Assembly: GCA_031290985.1 (NCBI GenBank)
Contig: JARLJW010000094.1
Coordinates: forward strand, 66,368-130,367
Origin: Verrucomicrobiia bacterium
GTDB lineage: Bacteria; Verrucomicrobiota; Verrucomicrobiia; Limisphaerales; UBA11358
DNA length: 64,000 nucleotides
Direction of reading: 5' to 3'
Shown here: positions 25,401 through 34,004 of the stretch, piece by piece
Layout: every line of letters starts with the position of its first letter
Position numbering within the stretch: the stretch's first letter is position 1
Position numbers and translations under genes: made by a program
The notes under the pieces: model-generated
What the model saw: the letters and a program-made list of their open reading frames with translations, nothing else
What the model was told of the DNA's origin: nothing
Database searches by the model: none

Positions 25401-28372
25401 TAGATGCCTGTGCTGTTCAAATTCACCCCGCCGGATCCGGAGATGTCATTGGCAAACACATTGGTTCCGGCCAAATTGAATTGCAAAACCCCGTTGTCCG
25501 TGACGGCGCCACCGCCCAAACCTACAGCCATGCCAGAACCGGTCGGATTGGTTTGGCCGTTGCCAACCTGCAAAGTGCCGGCGTTGATCGTTGTGCCCGC
25601 AGTGATGTTGTTTGTGCCTCCCAGCGTCTGGGTGCCGGCGCCATCTTTCACCAGCGCCAGACTGCCGGCGCTGTTCTGAATGGTGCCCAAATAGGTGCCA
25701 CCAGCCCCGCTTTCTCCCAAAGTGAGAGTTACCGCACCGCCCGACAGCGAATCAACAGTTGAAATGGCACTCGACGAATTTAATCCGTTGAGAACAGTGC
25801 TATTGCCGTTCAAATCCAAAATGGAGCTGGCGGCCAGGTTCACGTTGCCATAACCGGCGCCGCCGGGAATGCCGCTGGCGTTGCCAAGCTGGACCGTGCC
25901 GGCATTAATACTGATACCGTTGCCAAAGGTATTGGCGCTGTTCAAAACGAGGGTGCCCGCGCCATTCTTGGCCAAGCCACCAGCGCCACTGACAATGCCG
26001 GACAAGGTCACATTGTTGCCGTTGTTGTCCAGCGTGGCCGTCGCTCCCGAACCGGCCACAATGTTGTTGGCCAGCGTGAGCGCCGCGCCTGCCTGAACGG
26101 TGCCGCTGCTGGAAACGCTCAAGTCACCCGCACCGATTGTGCTGCTGTTACCCAGCTGCAAAACCGCCCCGCCACCTAAAATTGTGCCCACTGTGCCAGC
26201 CGAAGGCCCGTAGGTATTGTTGCCAGACAAAGCCACGGTCCCCGCCCCGTTCACAGCAAGCGTCTTGGCCGCGCCGGTGTTGGTAATTCTGTTGGTGATT
26301 GCCAATGATGTTCCCGCCGCCGGGGCAATCGTCAAGTTGTCATTCAAGGCCACGACCGCGGAGATGGCATTGGAAGAACCGCCGGTAAGGCTGACCACCG
26401 CCCCGACGCCCTTGTTATCAAGGGTTAACACATTGCCTGAATCCGCAATCCGGAACGAGCTGGCGTTGGTGAAATTAGCCACGCCCATCGAGACTGTCGT
26501 ATCAAGTGCGACCGTGGTATAAGAAGATCCAACGCCGAAAGTGGCCCCGTCGCCAGGATTGTGAGGAGTACTGGGATTGCTGCTCCAGTTTGCCCCGCCA
26601 GACCAGTTGCCATTACCGCTATTTGTCCAAGTGGCGGAAATACCCGTGGCCGTCACCGTCAGGGTTACTTTTCCAGCGCCGGTTGAAAGCGCGGACGCCG
26701 TTCCGGGCTGAACCCCAGCACCGGTGTAGGTGGGGAAGCCGGTGGCAAATGAACCGCTGCTCCCACTGTTGTTGTAAGTCATCAAAGTATATGTTCCGGG
26801 TGGCAGCGGTGTGCCCCCGGTCACATTTACCGTCACCCCGTTGCCGTTCAGCGTCACATTGCCGGACACGGCCAGAAGCGTCGCATTGGACCCGCTGACA
26901 GCAGCGGTTGGAGTCAATGAGAACAACGCCGATGAACCGGATTGCCAGGCAACATTTCCGCCAATCGAGTTCGTTCCACCCAACGTCGCGCCACTGGCGA
27001 CAGTCACCGCCCCGCTTCCAAGACTCCCGTTGACCAGCAACGTTCCGGCGCTGATCGTCGTGTTGCCGGTATAAGTATTCGGGCCGGCCAGCGTCAAAGT
27101 GCCGGCACCAAGCTTGGTTAAAGCCAGAGTTCCGCCCGTATTTTTGATCATGCCGGAGAAAGTCGTGCTGATGGCGTTGCTGATGGTCAAGGTCGGCGTG
27201 CCGCCAGAAACTGTATCCACGCTTCCGCTTCCGCCTAGATTGACAATGGTAGGACTGTTCCCATTAAGGTCCAGGGTGCCGTAAACTGTCACATTGCCGA
27301 CATTGGGTATTGAACCAGCCTGACCCAGCTTGAATACGCCATTGCTGATGGTCGTACCCCCTAAATAGGTATTGGCATTATTCAGGAACAACGTGCCTGC
27401 TCCAGCTTTGGTGAGACTGTTGCCATTTCCAGTAATGACGCCGTCCACCTCGAATGTGTTGGCATTAACCGTCACCATGCAGTTCGCATTCATCGCCACC
27501 GCACCGGAACCGATATTCAAGTTTTGGGTGCCGATGAAGCCAAAGCTGCCATTCCAAGTCTGCACGTTGTTGCCTAAATTCACCAAGTTGGCAATTGAGC
27601 TGTCAAGATTTCCCCCGTTGATCGTGAGTGTGCCGGTGCCGAGGGCATTGGCTCCCGCCAGCTGAAGGGTTCCTCCATTCAACACCGTGGCTGCAAAGGT
27701 TCCTGAATATGAAATACCCGGTGTCGGTGTCCCGGCCAAAGTCACTGTGCCACTGCCATTGACCGTCAGGTTGAGGTTGGCACCATTTTGTGCCTGGATG
27801 GTGTTATTCAAGATAAAACTTCCTGCCCCGGCCAAGTTTAGCGTGTGCGAACCACCGCCACCCATGAGAAAATAGCAATTGGTGTTGATCGTGACCGGAT
27901 TGGCCGAATTATTTGTCCAACCATGAGTTGATCCATTGCCACCCGCCCCGAACGCGAGAGGCAAGGTCGGAGTGCTGGCGCTTCCAAATGTCACCGCGCC
28001 TGCCCCACTAGCGACCAAGAAACTCGTGTTAAAACGGATTCGTGAGGTGTTCGCAAGTCCCTCAACAATGGTTAAAGATCCCGTCTGGCCAGCCTGTACG
28101 CTGACATTGAGGCCCGGATTCGAATCAGCCAGCGAACCACCATTGGTCAAGGTTAGATTTCCAGCCGCAGTGCCATTCCATTGTATGGTATCACCAGAGA
28201 CCGGGCTCCCATTAGGACTCCAATTAATGGACGTTCCGAGCAGCGAATCACCGATTGAGTTTGTCCAAGTGCGGGTTGTCTGTGCTATCGCTGAATTCAT
28301 CGCCATAAGACAAAGGAAAACAAGCACTTTGATGGCGGCATATTCGATTTGAGCGTTTTTGATGGTTCTCAT
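22436..28372 (-). CDS. Giant PATR (autotransporter-associated beta-strand repeat) surface protein
   Basis: About 1978 residues. The start at 28372 (MRTIKNAQIEYAAIKVLVFL...NSAIAQ) gives a signal peptide; the open frame upstream to 28471 is rejected. Nearly the whole protein is PATR repeats (GAGTLTLAGPNTYTGNTTIS, AGTLFLNNANTYLGGTTIS and many more), interrupted by larger spacers repeating WTNSGNGNWSGGANWSSNP. It predicts a long right-handed beta-helix. There is no autotransporter beta-barrel at the end. Instead the last ~60 residues form a compact tail, SLSWPAGQGWRLEMQTNSL, GLGTNWFYI and VFYRLTYP, shared with the proteins at 56902 and 62114. Likely surface-exposed adhesin or polysaccharide-binding scaffold. 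Site 3 is 97 bp upstream. Confidence 0.85.
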   Translation of the reverse strand: MRTIKNAQIEYAAIKVLVFLCLMAMNSAIAQTTRTWTNSIGDSLLGTSINWSPNGSPVSGDTIQWNGTAAGNLTLTNGGSLADSNPGLNVSVQAGQTGSLTIVEGLANTSRIRFNTSFLVASGAGAVTFGSASTPTLPLAFGAGGNGSTHGWTNNSANPVTINTNCYFLMGGGGSHTLNLAGAGSFILNNTIQAQNGANLNLTVNGSGTVTLAGTPTPGISYSGTFAATVLNGGTLQLAGANALGTGTLTINGGNLDSSIANLVNLGNNVQTWNGSFGFIGTQNLNIGSGAVAMNANCMVTVNANTFEVDGVITGNGNSLTKAGAGTLFLNNANTYLGGTTISNGVFKLGQAGSIPNVGNVTVYGTLDLNGNSPTIVNLGGSGSVDTVSGGTPTLTISNAISTTFSGMIKNTGGTLALTKLGAGTLTLAGPNTYTGNTTISAGTLLVNGSLGSGAVTVASGATLGGTNSIGGNVAWQSGSSALFSLTPTAAVSGSNATLLAVSGNVTLNGNGVTVNVTGGTPLPPGTYTLMTYNNSGSSGSFATGFPTYTGAGVQPGTASALSTGAGKVTLTVTATGISATWTNSGNGNWSGGANWSSNPSTPHNPGDGATFGVGSSYTTVALDTTVSMGVANFTNASSFRIADSGNVLTLDNKGVGAVVSLTGGSSNAISAVVALNDNLTIAPAAGTSLAITNRITNTGAAKTLAVNGAGTVALSGNNTYGPSAGTVGTILGGGAVLQLGNSSTIGAGDLSVSSSGTVQAGAALTLANNIVAGSGATATLDNNGNNVTLSGIVSGAGGLAKNGAGTLVLNSANTFGNGISINAGTVQLGNASGIPGGAGYGNVNLAASSILDLNGNSTVLNGLNSSSAISTVDSLSGGAVTLTLGESGAGGTYLGTIQNSAGSLALVKDGAGTQTLGGTNNITAGTTINAGTLQVGNGQTNPTGSGMAVGLGGGAVTDNGVLQFNLAGTNVFANDISGSGGVNLNSTGIYNLTGNNTFTGNIINNGAWLWINQATKLGNGPKTIQSVLRPGQIHLDGSAGDLNFDSSFSFVLSGDNGVLINNAGTNTISGNISIIGGAGNPYFVASNGLLNIAGQISTVTGNLARTLTVGGAANGLISGAITEASGVQTSVTKADGGTWDLTGANSYTGSTIVSNGTLIVDGSLSGSSSITVNGGSLLVSASGSRGSGTGTITVNGGTLQLDGSDSATGVTAVNNGSTMLVNGNEYGGGNITVATNGTLGGTGNVYSAITWQVGSMGAFTATASGSTPMTVYGNVVLNGNNLAINVAGGTPLSAGSYTLLSQANIIDSISGAFTNAPVITGAGVAAGTRYFVTTSSSAVTLIVLESTVWTNNGNGNWTTGADWSSNPNYPNAAGQIATLGLGTSFISVNLDSSETIGGVSFTNNNSFAITNAANVLMLNNGGSGTILTVTGGSSNSIATGVSLNENTAVSTALGTALFVPGAISGGGSMTASGNGMLSLSGFNTYSGTTTLNGGTLVLGNTNAIGSGTLTIGGGSLDSSMPNLLNENNNVQNWNGGFTFLGSQNLNLGAGSVTMPNNITLALTNTHQLTVGGAISGAGRLSITNLNASGLATLELDGNNSFSGISFVGPAVLSIGNDNAVGTGTLDILVPGCIIQSSSSATHTITNVLGMQGNSLNITGTGNLVFNGGVPSYNGTKTYNITNPITTFGINLPNGAGGCIKNGPGIFVMTGANVNTGGVTVNQGTVSVGNTNALGTGPLVLNGGGLDSAVANLTNANNNAQTWAGSFYFAGSQNLNLGAGSAVMSTNIAITVSNNTLTVAGAVGGSGALTKAGAGTLDLAGANTWTNNTTVSAGTLEFDHPLLTATNASVSVSNSANLYLNFPATNQVAALILNGVSKNAGIYNSANSGGLISGSGGMLVVPIQTGPTGPAHLTNSVSGSTLSLSWPAGQGWRLEMQTNSLAAGLGTNWFYITDGSINSTNITTDTSKPTVFYRLTYP

Positions 28373-28469
28373 GTCGTTATTGTTGTTGGGTTGTGGGCAG
28401 AAAATAAAATTGGTTTTTTGATTTTTTAGCGGGTTCGTCACAGAATGGCAGATAGCTGAATCATTAGCC

Positions 28470-28487
28470 ATACGACATTCGTCGTAT
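28470..28487. promoter_or_regulatory. Operator-like palindrome, site 3
   Basis: ATACGACATTCGTCGTAT, both arms intact, flanked by CC on the left. Lies upstream of the minus-strand PATR gene. Read on the minus strand it is followed by TGGCTAA, as site 1 is on the plus strand. Confidence 0.75.
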
Positions 28488-28725
28488 TCAAAGGAGTTAA
28501 AAACGGATTTTTGGCAATCTCATGTTTTCCAGCTCGAGCATGGTCCATTCGCGTTACCATTTCATCTGCCATGGACCATCAGTTTTGCTTCCGTATCCAA
28601 CGACGCGACATGGCCTCACGCCACCCAAAAGGGACCTGTGGACAGTGTTCGACAATCTGTTCAAATTAGTTCTATAGTTTGGCGATGGAATGCTTATAAA
28701 ATATTCGATCTGTGTTCAGAAAACC

Positions 28726-28743
28726 ATACGACGAATGTCGTAT
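28726..28743. promoter_or_regulatory. Operator-like palindrome, site 4
   Basis: ATACGACGAATGTCGTAT, both 7-bp arms intact with CC before it. Its centre is 63 bp from that of site 5, about six helical turns, so bound proteins would lie on the same DNA face. Confidence 0.75.
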
Positions 28744-28788
28744 CTTGGCCCGAACCGGCACCATGGCAAAAAAGGCGCCGGCGCTGTC

Positions 28789-28806
28789 ATACGATAAATG
28801 TCGTAT
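28789..28806. promoter_or_regulatory. Operator-like palindrome, site 5
   Basis: ATACGATAAATGTCGTAT, one base off in the left arm (T for C). It ends 35 bp before the GH115-B start codon, a position that suits repression, although activator use is not excluded. Confidence 0.7.
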
Positions 28807-28841
28807 CGTCACGGGGTCACAACGCCTTAAAATACCGCCTC

Positions 28842-31781
28842 ATGTCCCCCAAGAACTATTCCCCATGCAAGCCCAACGAAAAACAGCTTGCACTGGTGCT
28901 GGCTTTTATCTTCTGCACGATGAGCGCATTGGCAATTGGTGAGGTTGACTTTGTGACAACAAACGCATCGGCTGGCGCATTCCCGCTCTGCGACACAACG
29001 GTGTCGTCAATCGTGGAGGAAACCAATGAGTGGCCGGGGGGCACACGCGCCGCTGGTGATTTGGTGGAGGACATAAAACGCGTGACCGGAAAACGTCCGC
29101 AAACTTTTCACCAACCACCAACGCTAGAAAGCAACGTGGTCATTATCGGCACACTGGGGAAAAGCCAAATCATTGATCAACTGGTGCGCGCCAAAAAACT
29201 TGACGTGTCAGATATTGCCGGAAAATGGGAATCGTTTTTTCTGCAAGTCGTGCCCCAGCCCCTGCCGGGGATCAAGAATGCGCTGGTGATCTGCGGCAGC
29301 GACAAGCGTGGGACGATTTACGGCATTTACGATCTGTCGGAGCAAATCGGCGTTTCACCGTGGCATTTCTGGGCGGATGTGCCGCCGAAACATCACGAGA
29401 AACTCTTCGTGAAAGCTGGGAAGTTCGTGCAAGGCCCGCCGTCGGTGAAGTATCGCGGCATCTTCCTCAACGACGAGGCTCCTGACTTGTCCGGTTGGGT
29501 GCAGGAAAAATTCGGCACGGTTCCGGGGCATCCCGGTGCCGCAAATTACGGTCGCGGTTTCTACACGAACCTGTTTGAGGTGATGTTGCGTCTCCGCGCC
29601 AATTATCTCTGGCCCGCGATGTGGAACAACGCCTTCAACGAGGACGACCCGCTCAACCCCAAACTGGCGGACGAATACGGCATCGTCATGGGCACCTCGC
29701 ATCAGGAGCCGATGCTGCGTGCCCAAAAGGAATGGGATCGCGGCCCCGGCAAAAAATACGGCAACTGGAATTACAACAAAACGAACCAGCAACCCGCGCT
29801 CCAGCAATTTTGGCGCGATGGCATTCGCCGCAATAAAAATTACGAAAGCATCATCACGCTGGGGCTGCGCGCGGAAAATGACAGCGGCACACCGATTGGA
29901 AAAGCCTTGACCGAGCAAATCATCGGGGTGCAACGGAATATCCTAGCTGAGGAGATGAATCCCGATCTGACCAAAATCCCGCAATTGTGGTGTCTCTACA
30001 AGGAAGTCATGGGGTTTTATAACGAAGGGCTGCGCGTGCCGGACGACCTTACGCTGCTTTGGGCAGAGGATAATTGGGGGGACATCCGCCGCCTGCCGGA
30101 TGCCGGGGAACGTCAACGCAGCGGCGGTGCGGGCATTTATTATCATTTCGATTATCACGGCGGCCCGCGCAACTACCAGTGGGTCAATTCCAGTCCGATT
30201 CCAAAAGTCTGGGACCAGATGTCGCTCGCCAAGCAGTACGGCGCGGATCGAATCTGGGTCGTAAATGCCGGTCATTTCAAGGGCGGCGAATTTCCGTTGG
30301 AATTCTTCATGAACCTCGCTTGGGACGCCTCGCGCTGGACAAGTGAAAATCTGGAGGAATACACCCGGCTCTGGGCACAACGCGAATTCGGGGCGGAACA
30401 CGCGGATGAAATCGCCGGAATTATTTCCGCCTACACCAAGTTCAACGGCCGCCGCAAACCGGAACTGTTGGACGCCAACACATACAGCTTGGTGAACTAC
30501 GTCGAGTTTGAAAAAGTTGTTGCCGCGTACCAATCCCTCGCAGATCAGGCGGAAAAAATCAGCGAAGAACTCCCCCCAGCGAGTCGCGATGCATTTAACG
30601 AACTGGCCCTATTGCCAACCAAAGCCGGCGCGGAATTGAACGCGATGTATCTTGCCGCCGCGAAAAACGCGCTTTACGCGAAACAAGGCCGCGCCAGCGC
30701 CAACGATTTTGCCGTGCAAACCCGCGAGTTGTTCAAAGCGCAAACAAATTTGATGAACTATTTCAACCGCACTTTTGCCGGAGGCAAATGGAATCATTTC
30801 ATGGACCAGACGTACATCGGCTACACGAACTGGAATGGGCCGAAGCAAAACAACTTAGCGGCCATCCCGTTGCGAGAAATCAAAATTCCGGACGCCGCCG
30901 CAATGGGCGTGGCGGTGGACGGCTCCCGGACGGCGGCGACCCGCGGCACAATTTCGTTGCCACCATTCGATTCATTCGACCGGCCCCGCCGTCATGTGGA
31001 CGTTTTCAATCAGGGAAAAACCAGATTTGATTTTACCGCAACCGCCAGCGCGCCTTGGATGGTCTTGAGCGAGACCGGCGGCCCGGTTGAAAAAGACAAA
31101 CGTCTCTGGGTCAGCGTTGATTGGAGCAAAGTGCAAACCGGCATGAACACCGGCGAAATCAAAATTAACGGCGCCGGCGGCGAGGTGTTCGTGAAAGTTG
31201 TGGCGTTCAACCCATCGGAAATTACCCGTGAATCGCTGCACGGTTTCGTCGAAGGCAATGGTTATATCTCGATGGAGGCGGAACATTTTACCAGGAATTT
31301 GGAGGCCGGCGCCAATCGCTGGATCAAGATTCCAAATTACGGCCAAACTCTTTCCGCGATGCGCGCCGATGCTCCCACCGACGTTTTAGCCACCCCAGGA
31401 AAAGATTCGCCGTGTCTCGAATACCAAATGTATCTATTCAGCGCGGGAAAAGTTGAGGTTCAATCGACCGTCGGTCCGACGTTGAACTTTCTCCCGGGAC
31501 GGCCGCTGCGTTACGCGGTTTCATTCGATGATGCGGCACCGCAGGTTGTGACCATTGTTCCGGCTGATTTTAACGCCGGCAATGGTAATCTTGATTGGGA
31601 AAATTCCGTGAAAAACAATTGCCGTCAGGTTGTCTCCACCCACACGATCAAACACCCTGGCTACCATACGTTCAAAATCTGGATGGTTGATCCGGCGGTC
31701 GTCGTGGAAAAAGTGGTGATTAACGCCGGCGGCGTGAAGCCAAGCTATCTCGGTCCGCCGGAAAGCTTTCAGCGCAACTAA
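28842..31781 (+). CDS. GH115 xylan alpha-1,2-glucuronidase (copy B), secreted
   Basis: A second GH115, 979 residues from the chosen ATG at 28842 (MSPKNYSPCKPNEKQLALVL..., leader ending SALAIG). It has the same blocks as copy A: GSDKRGTIYGIYDLSEQIGV, WHFWADVPPKHHEK, KYRGIFLNDEAPDLSGW, LRLRANYLWPAMWNNAFNED, GIVMGTSHQEPM and DDLTLLWAEDNWGDIRRLP. The C-terminal beta domain includes EGNGYISMEAEHFTRNLEAG and the end VDPAVVVEKVVINAGG. It differs from copy A by a short insert after the first Asp-rich loop (VPGHPGAANYGRG). Two copies may serve differently decorated xylans; that is inference. Controlled by sites 4 and 5. Convergent with CE6, 50 bp apart. Confidence 0.93.
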   Translation: MSPKNYSPCKPNEKQLALVLAFIFCTMSALAIGEVDFVTTNASAGAFPLCDTTVSSIVEETNEWPGGTRAAGDLVEDIKRVTGKRPQTFHQPPTLESNVVIIGTLGKSQIIDQLVRAKKLDVSDIAGKWESFFLQVVPQPLPGIKNALVICGSDKRGTIYGIYDLSEQIGVSPWHFWADVPPKHHEKLFVKAGKFVQGPPSVKYRGIFLNDEAPDLSGWVQEKFGTVPGHPGAANYGRGFYTNLFEVMLRLRANYLWPAMWNNAFNEDDPLNPKLADEYGIVMGTSHQEPMLRAQKEWDRGPGKKYGNWNYNKTNQQPALQQFWRDGIRRNKNYESIITLGLRAENDSGTPIGKALTEQIIGVQRNILAEEMNPDLTKIPQLWCLYKEVMGFYNEGLRVPDDLTLLWAEDNWGDIRRLPDAGERQRSGGAGIYYHFDYHGGPRNYQWVNSSPIPKVWDQMSLAKQYGADRIWVVNAGHFKGGEFPLEFFMNLAWDASRWTSENLEEYTRLWAQREFGAEHADEIAGIISAYTKFNGRRKPELLDANTYSLVNYVEFEKVVAAYQSLADQAEKISEELPPASRDAFNELALLPTKAGAELNAMYLAAAKNALYAKQGRASANDFAVQTRELFKAQTNLMNYFNRTFAGGKWNHFMDQTYIGYTNWNGPKQNNLAAIPLREIKIPDAAAMGVAVDGSRTAATRGTISLPPFDSFDRPRRHVDVFNQGKTRFDFTATASAPWMVLSETGGPVEKDKRLWVSVDWSKVQTGMNTGEIKINGAGGEVFVKVVAFNPSEITRESLHGFVEGNGYISMEAEHFTRNLEAGANRWIKIPNYGQTLSAMRADAPTDVLATPGKDSPCLEYQMYLFSAGKVEVQSTVGPTLNFLPGRPLRYAVSFDDAAPQVVTIVPADFNAGNGNLDWENSVKNNCRQVVSTHTIKHPGYHTFKIWMVDPAVVVEKVVINAGGVKPSYLGPPESFQRN

Positions 31782-31831
31782 GCAACGGCCGTTTCCACCC
31801 GGAGATTTGGTCGGGGCGCAACAGCTCCACG

Positions 31832-32689
31832 CTATTTGGTTCCCGCCGGCTGATAGCCGAGCAACGGCAACATCGTTTCTGCGTAGCGTTTCCCCAATTC
31901 CCGGTAGCCCGCCGCCGTGAAATGCAGATGGTCCGGCGGCAGGGCGGCGCAACCGGCCGACGAAATTACATGCGCCGTGGCAATGGTCTTGGGCAACGCA
32001 TCAATTATTTTATTCATGCTCGCACAAGCTCCTTTTTGATCCGCGTTCACGACTTCGCCCGCAAGCAGAGGCACATCCTCGGCCTTAAGATTCAGATCTT
32101 TTAGCAGATTTTCGTATACGCCTTTGACTTTGTCCGGCCATTCTTTGTCGCCCGTATTCGACTCGCCCTGATGCAACAAAATTCCTTTGATGACACCAGC
32201 TCTCTGGGCCAGTTTTGCCATGCCAACCAGGTGCTGGTAAGGGTTTCCGCTGTAGGTGGCGATGGTATTGGTCATCCATCTGGGTGCCGTCGCAACATAG
32301 GTCTGATACGAGTCTTTTTCGAACAGTTCGATTTTGCAACCGCCGATGGAAATATTGATGACGCCAACCTTGATGGCGGGCGGAAGATTAAAAACCATGG
32401 TCCGGCCAAAATAATCGGCCGGACAAAGTCCAGCCGAGGGCCGGCACAGCGGCGGGACGGCAGGATACCAATCACCCTTTATTCTCCCCTGCTTCGGAAA
32501 AGCGACCGCCGCCAGAACCTGAAAGCGATCATCCACCGGCCCTTTCTCCTGTGGTTCAATTCCGGGAAAACCCTCCATGTTTGACTGCCCGAAGCACACG
32601 AAGATCCAAAAGTTCGTGTCTTGAGCAAACACGTTCATTCCCAACAACAGCATTTCAGCCAAAAGCAATAATGTCAGTTTCTTCTTCAT
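31832..32689 (-). CDS. CE6-type acetylxylan esterase (SASA domain), secreted
   Basis: Predicted to remove acetyl groups from xylan. The start at 32689 (MKKKLTLLLLAEMLLLGMNV, leader ending VFAQ) is chosen over the longer frame at 32836, which would overlap the GH10 end. The SGNH-like CE6 core is complete: FVCFGQSNMEGFPG (nucleophile Ser), GVINISIGGCKIE, GILLHQGESNTGD and DHLHFTAAGYRELG (Asp/His). 285 residues, normal for CE6/SASA. Last gene of the GH51-to-CE6 run, 38 bp behind GH10. Confidence 0.92.
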   Translation of the reverse strand: MKKKLTLLLLAEMLLLGMNVFAQDTNFWIFVCFGQSNMEGFPGIEPQEKGPVDDRFQVLAAVAFPKQGRIKGDWYPAVPPLCRPSAGLCPADYFGRTMVFNLPPAIKVGVINISIGGCKIELFEKDSYQTYVATAPRWMTNTIATYSGNPYQHLVGMAKLAQRAGVIKGILLHQGESNTGDKEWPDKVKGVYENLLKDLNLKAEDVPLLAGEVVNADQKGACASMNKIIDALPKTIATAHVISSAGCAALPPDHLHFTAAGYRELGKRYAETMLPLLGYQPAGTK

Positions 32690-32727
32690 AACAGCTGGAT
32701 CGGAAAATTTCCGCCAAGTGAGGGACG

Positions 32728-33972
32728 CTAGTTCGCGTTCGCCCGCTCGCTGGTGGCAACGCCAATGACCGCGCGGAATGCGGGCTTGGGCTGGTCGTTG
32801 CCATCGAACAAGAGTGGCTTGCCATTGGCACGCCACGACACGGCGTCATTCACCCCCCACAAGGTGACAATCTTGACGGATTGCCTGTGCTTCATGAAAA
32901 CTTTGAAAAGATGCGCATACTGGCTGGCGAGCCGCTGACTGGCGTCATTCACCAGGCCGCCCTGAGTGATCGCGGCATTGTCCGAAATATCCGCCCCATT
33001 GTCTTGCTGGCCACCCTGTGAGCCATTGACGTCGAATTCGGTGATGTGAATAGGCAAGCCAAGCGTCTCCAGTTCCGTCAACGCCTGGTCTTCGGCTGCA
33101 TAACTGGGCGAAGAAACGCTGACGTGGGTTTGCGAGCCGATGGCCATGACTGGAACGTGCTGTGACTGAAGCAACTTGATCAAGGCAATGAACTTTTTGC
33201 GTTTTTCTGGGCTCTCCAACCCGTAGTCGTTATAGCGGAGGATAGCATCAGGGTCGGCCTCGTGCGCGTATTCAAAAGCCTTGGCGATGAAATCCGGCCC
33301 GATGATTTCCAACCAGGGTGAATTCCGCAGGAGGTTCGTTCCGCCGTCGGCCACGGCTTCGTTCACTACATCCCAGACTTTGACTTTTCCTTTATAGCGG
33401 CCGACGACCGTGGCAATGTGCTCGTGCATTCGTTGCAATAATTCCTCACGCGACGCGCGCGGTCCGCTATAACCAAACCCGCGCCCAAATCGGCGGCCAC
33501 CCGGTGCATTTGTCCCGGTTACTTTGATAAGCATGGACGGGGCATTCGTTCCCGCGAATACCCAGTTGGGTGTCTGACCGTGCCAGACGAGGGTGTGCCC
33601 CACGATATACATGTGGTTGCTCAAGCCAAAGTTCACATATGCGTCCGCCGGACCAAAATCATATCCGTCTGGGCCTTTCTGCGGATGGATGAGCGCCCAT
33701 TTCAAGTCATTCTCCGGGGAAATCTGGTTGAACTGTTCTTGGACAAGCGCAATGTCCTTGCCCACTTGCTGCAGGCTTCTGTTGACGTTGTCAGCCTGAA
33801 CCGCGTCGTCCATTGCAATCGTCCGGTTGATGGCCACGCCGATGTAGAACTCGTTTTTGTAGGCTTCCTTGAGCGTGGGCTGGTCGGCGGCCCGGGCTGT
33901 CACTCCGATGGCAAGCAGCACCACCGCAAGCAAGCCGATGCGCAAATTCGACCGCTGTATTTGAATGTTCAT
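32728..33972 (-). CDS. GH10 endo-beta-1,4-xylanase, secreted
   Basis: Cuts the xylan backbone. The start at 33972 (MNIQIQRSNLRIGLLAVVLL..., leader ending ARA) is preferred. An alternative ATG at 34008 overlaps the GH43 stop as ATGA and would suggest translational coupling. Single GH10 barrel: ISPENDLKWALIHPQ, GHTLVWHGQTPNW, acid/base Glu205 in WDVVNEAVAD, nucleophile Glu312 in HITEFDVNG and VTLWGVNDAVSWR near the end. A glycine/arginine-rich loop (TNAPGGRRFGRGFGYSG) is inserted before the acid/base strand. About 414 residues, with no attached binding module. Confidence 0.95.
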   Translation of the reverse strand: MNIQIQRSNLRIGLLAVVLLAIGVTARAADQPTLKEAYKNEFYIGVAINRTIAMDDAVQADNVNRSLQQVGKDIALVQEQFNQISPENDLKWALIHPQKGPDGYDFGPADAYVNFGLSNHMYIVGHTLVWHGQTPNWVFAGTNAPSMLIKVTGTNAPGGRRFGRGFGYSGPRASREELLQRMHEHIATVVGRYKGKVKVWDVVNEAVADGGTNLLRNSPWLEIIGPDFIAKAFEYAHEADPDAILRYNDYGLESPEKRKKFIALIKLLQSQHVPVMAIGSQTHVSVSSPSYAAEDQALTELETLGLPIHITEFDVNGSQGGQQDNGADISDNAAITQGGLVNDASQRLASQYAHLFKVFMKHRQSVKIVTLWGVNDAVSWRANGKPLLFDGNDQPKPAFRAVIGVATSERANAN

Positions 33973-34004
33973 GGCTTTAGTTGGTAAAATAAGATTCGAA
34001 CGCT

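Larger units (their letters stand above)
28488..28841. promoter_or_regulatory. Divergent control region between PATR gene and GH115-B
   Basis: A 354-bp gene-free stretch bounded by site 3 and holding sites 4 and 5. Also present is a spaced inverted repeat ATGGTCCAT (28540-28548) / ATGGACCAT (28571-28579). An AT-rich TATAAAAT lies at 28695-28702. The frame open from 28638 through this region is not taken as coding because it runs through the operator sites and gives no leader. Confidence 0.6.

Noticed and set aside
28373-28471. N-terminal extension of the PATR frame
   Set aside because: It overlaps operator site 3 and places a hydrophilic segment before the signal peptide.
22436-28471. CRISPR or tandem DNA repeat in the PATR gene
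   Set aside because: The periodicity is at protein level (beta-helix coils) with variable spacing and sequence; there are no identical repeats with spacers.
28638-28841. N-terminal extension of the GH115-B frame
   Set aside because: The extension would translate two operator sites and bury the signal peptide; the ATG at 28842 gives a normal leader.
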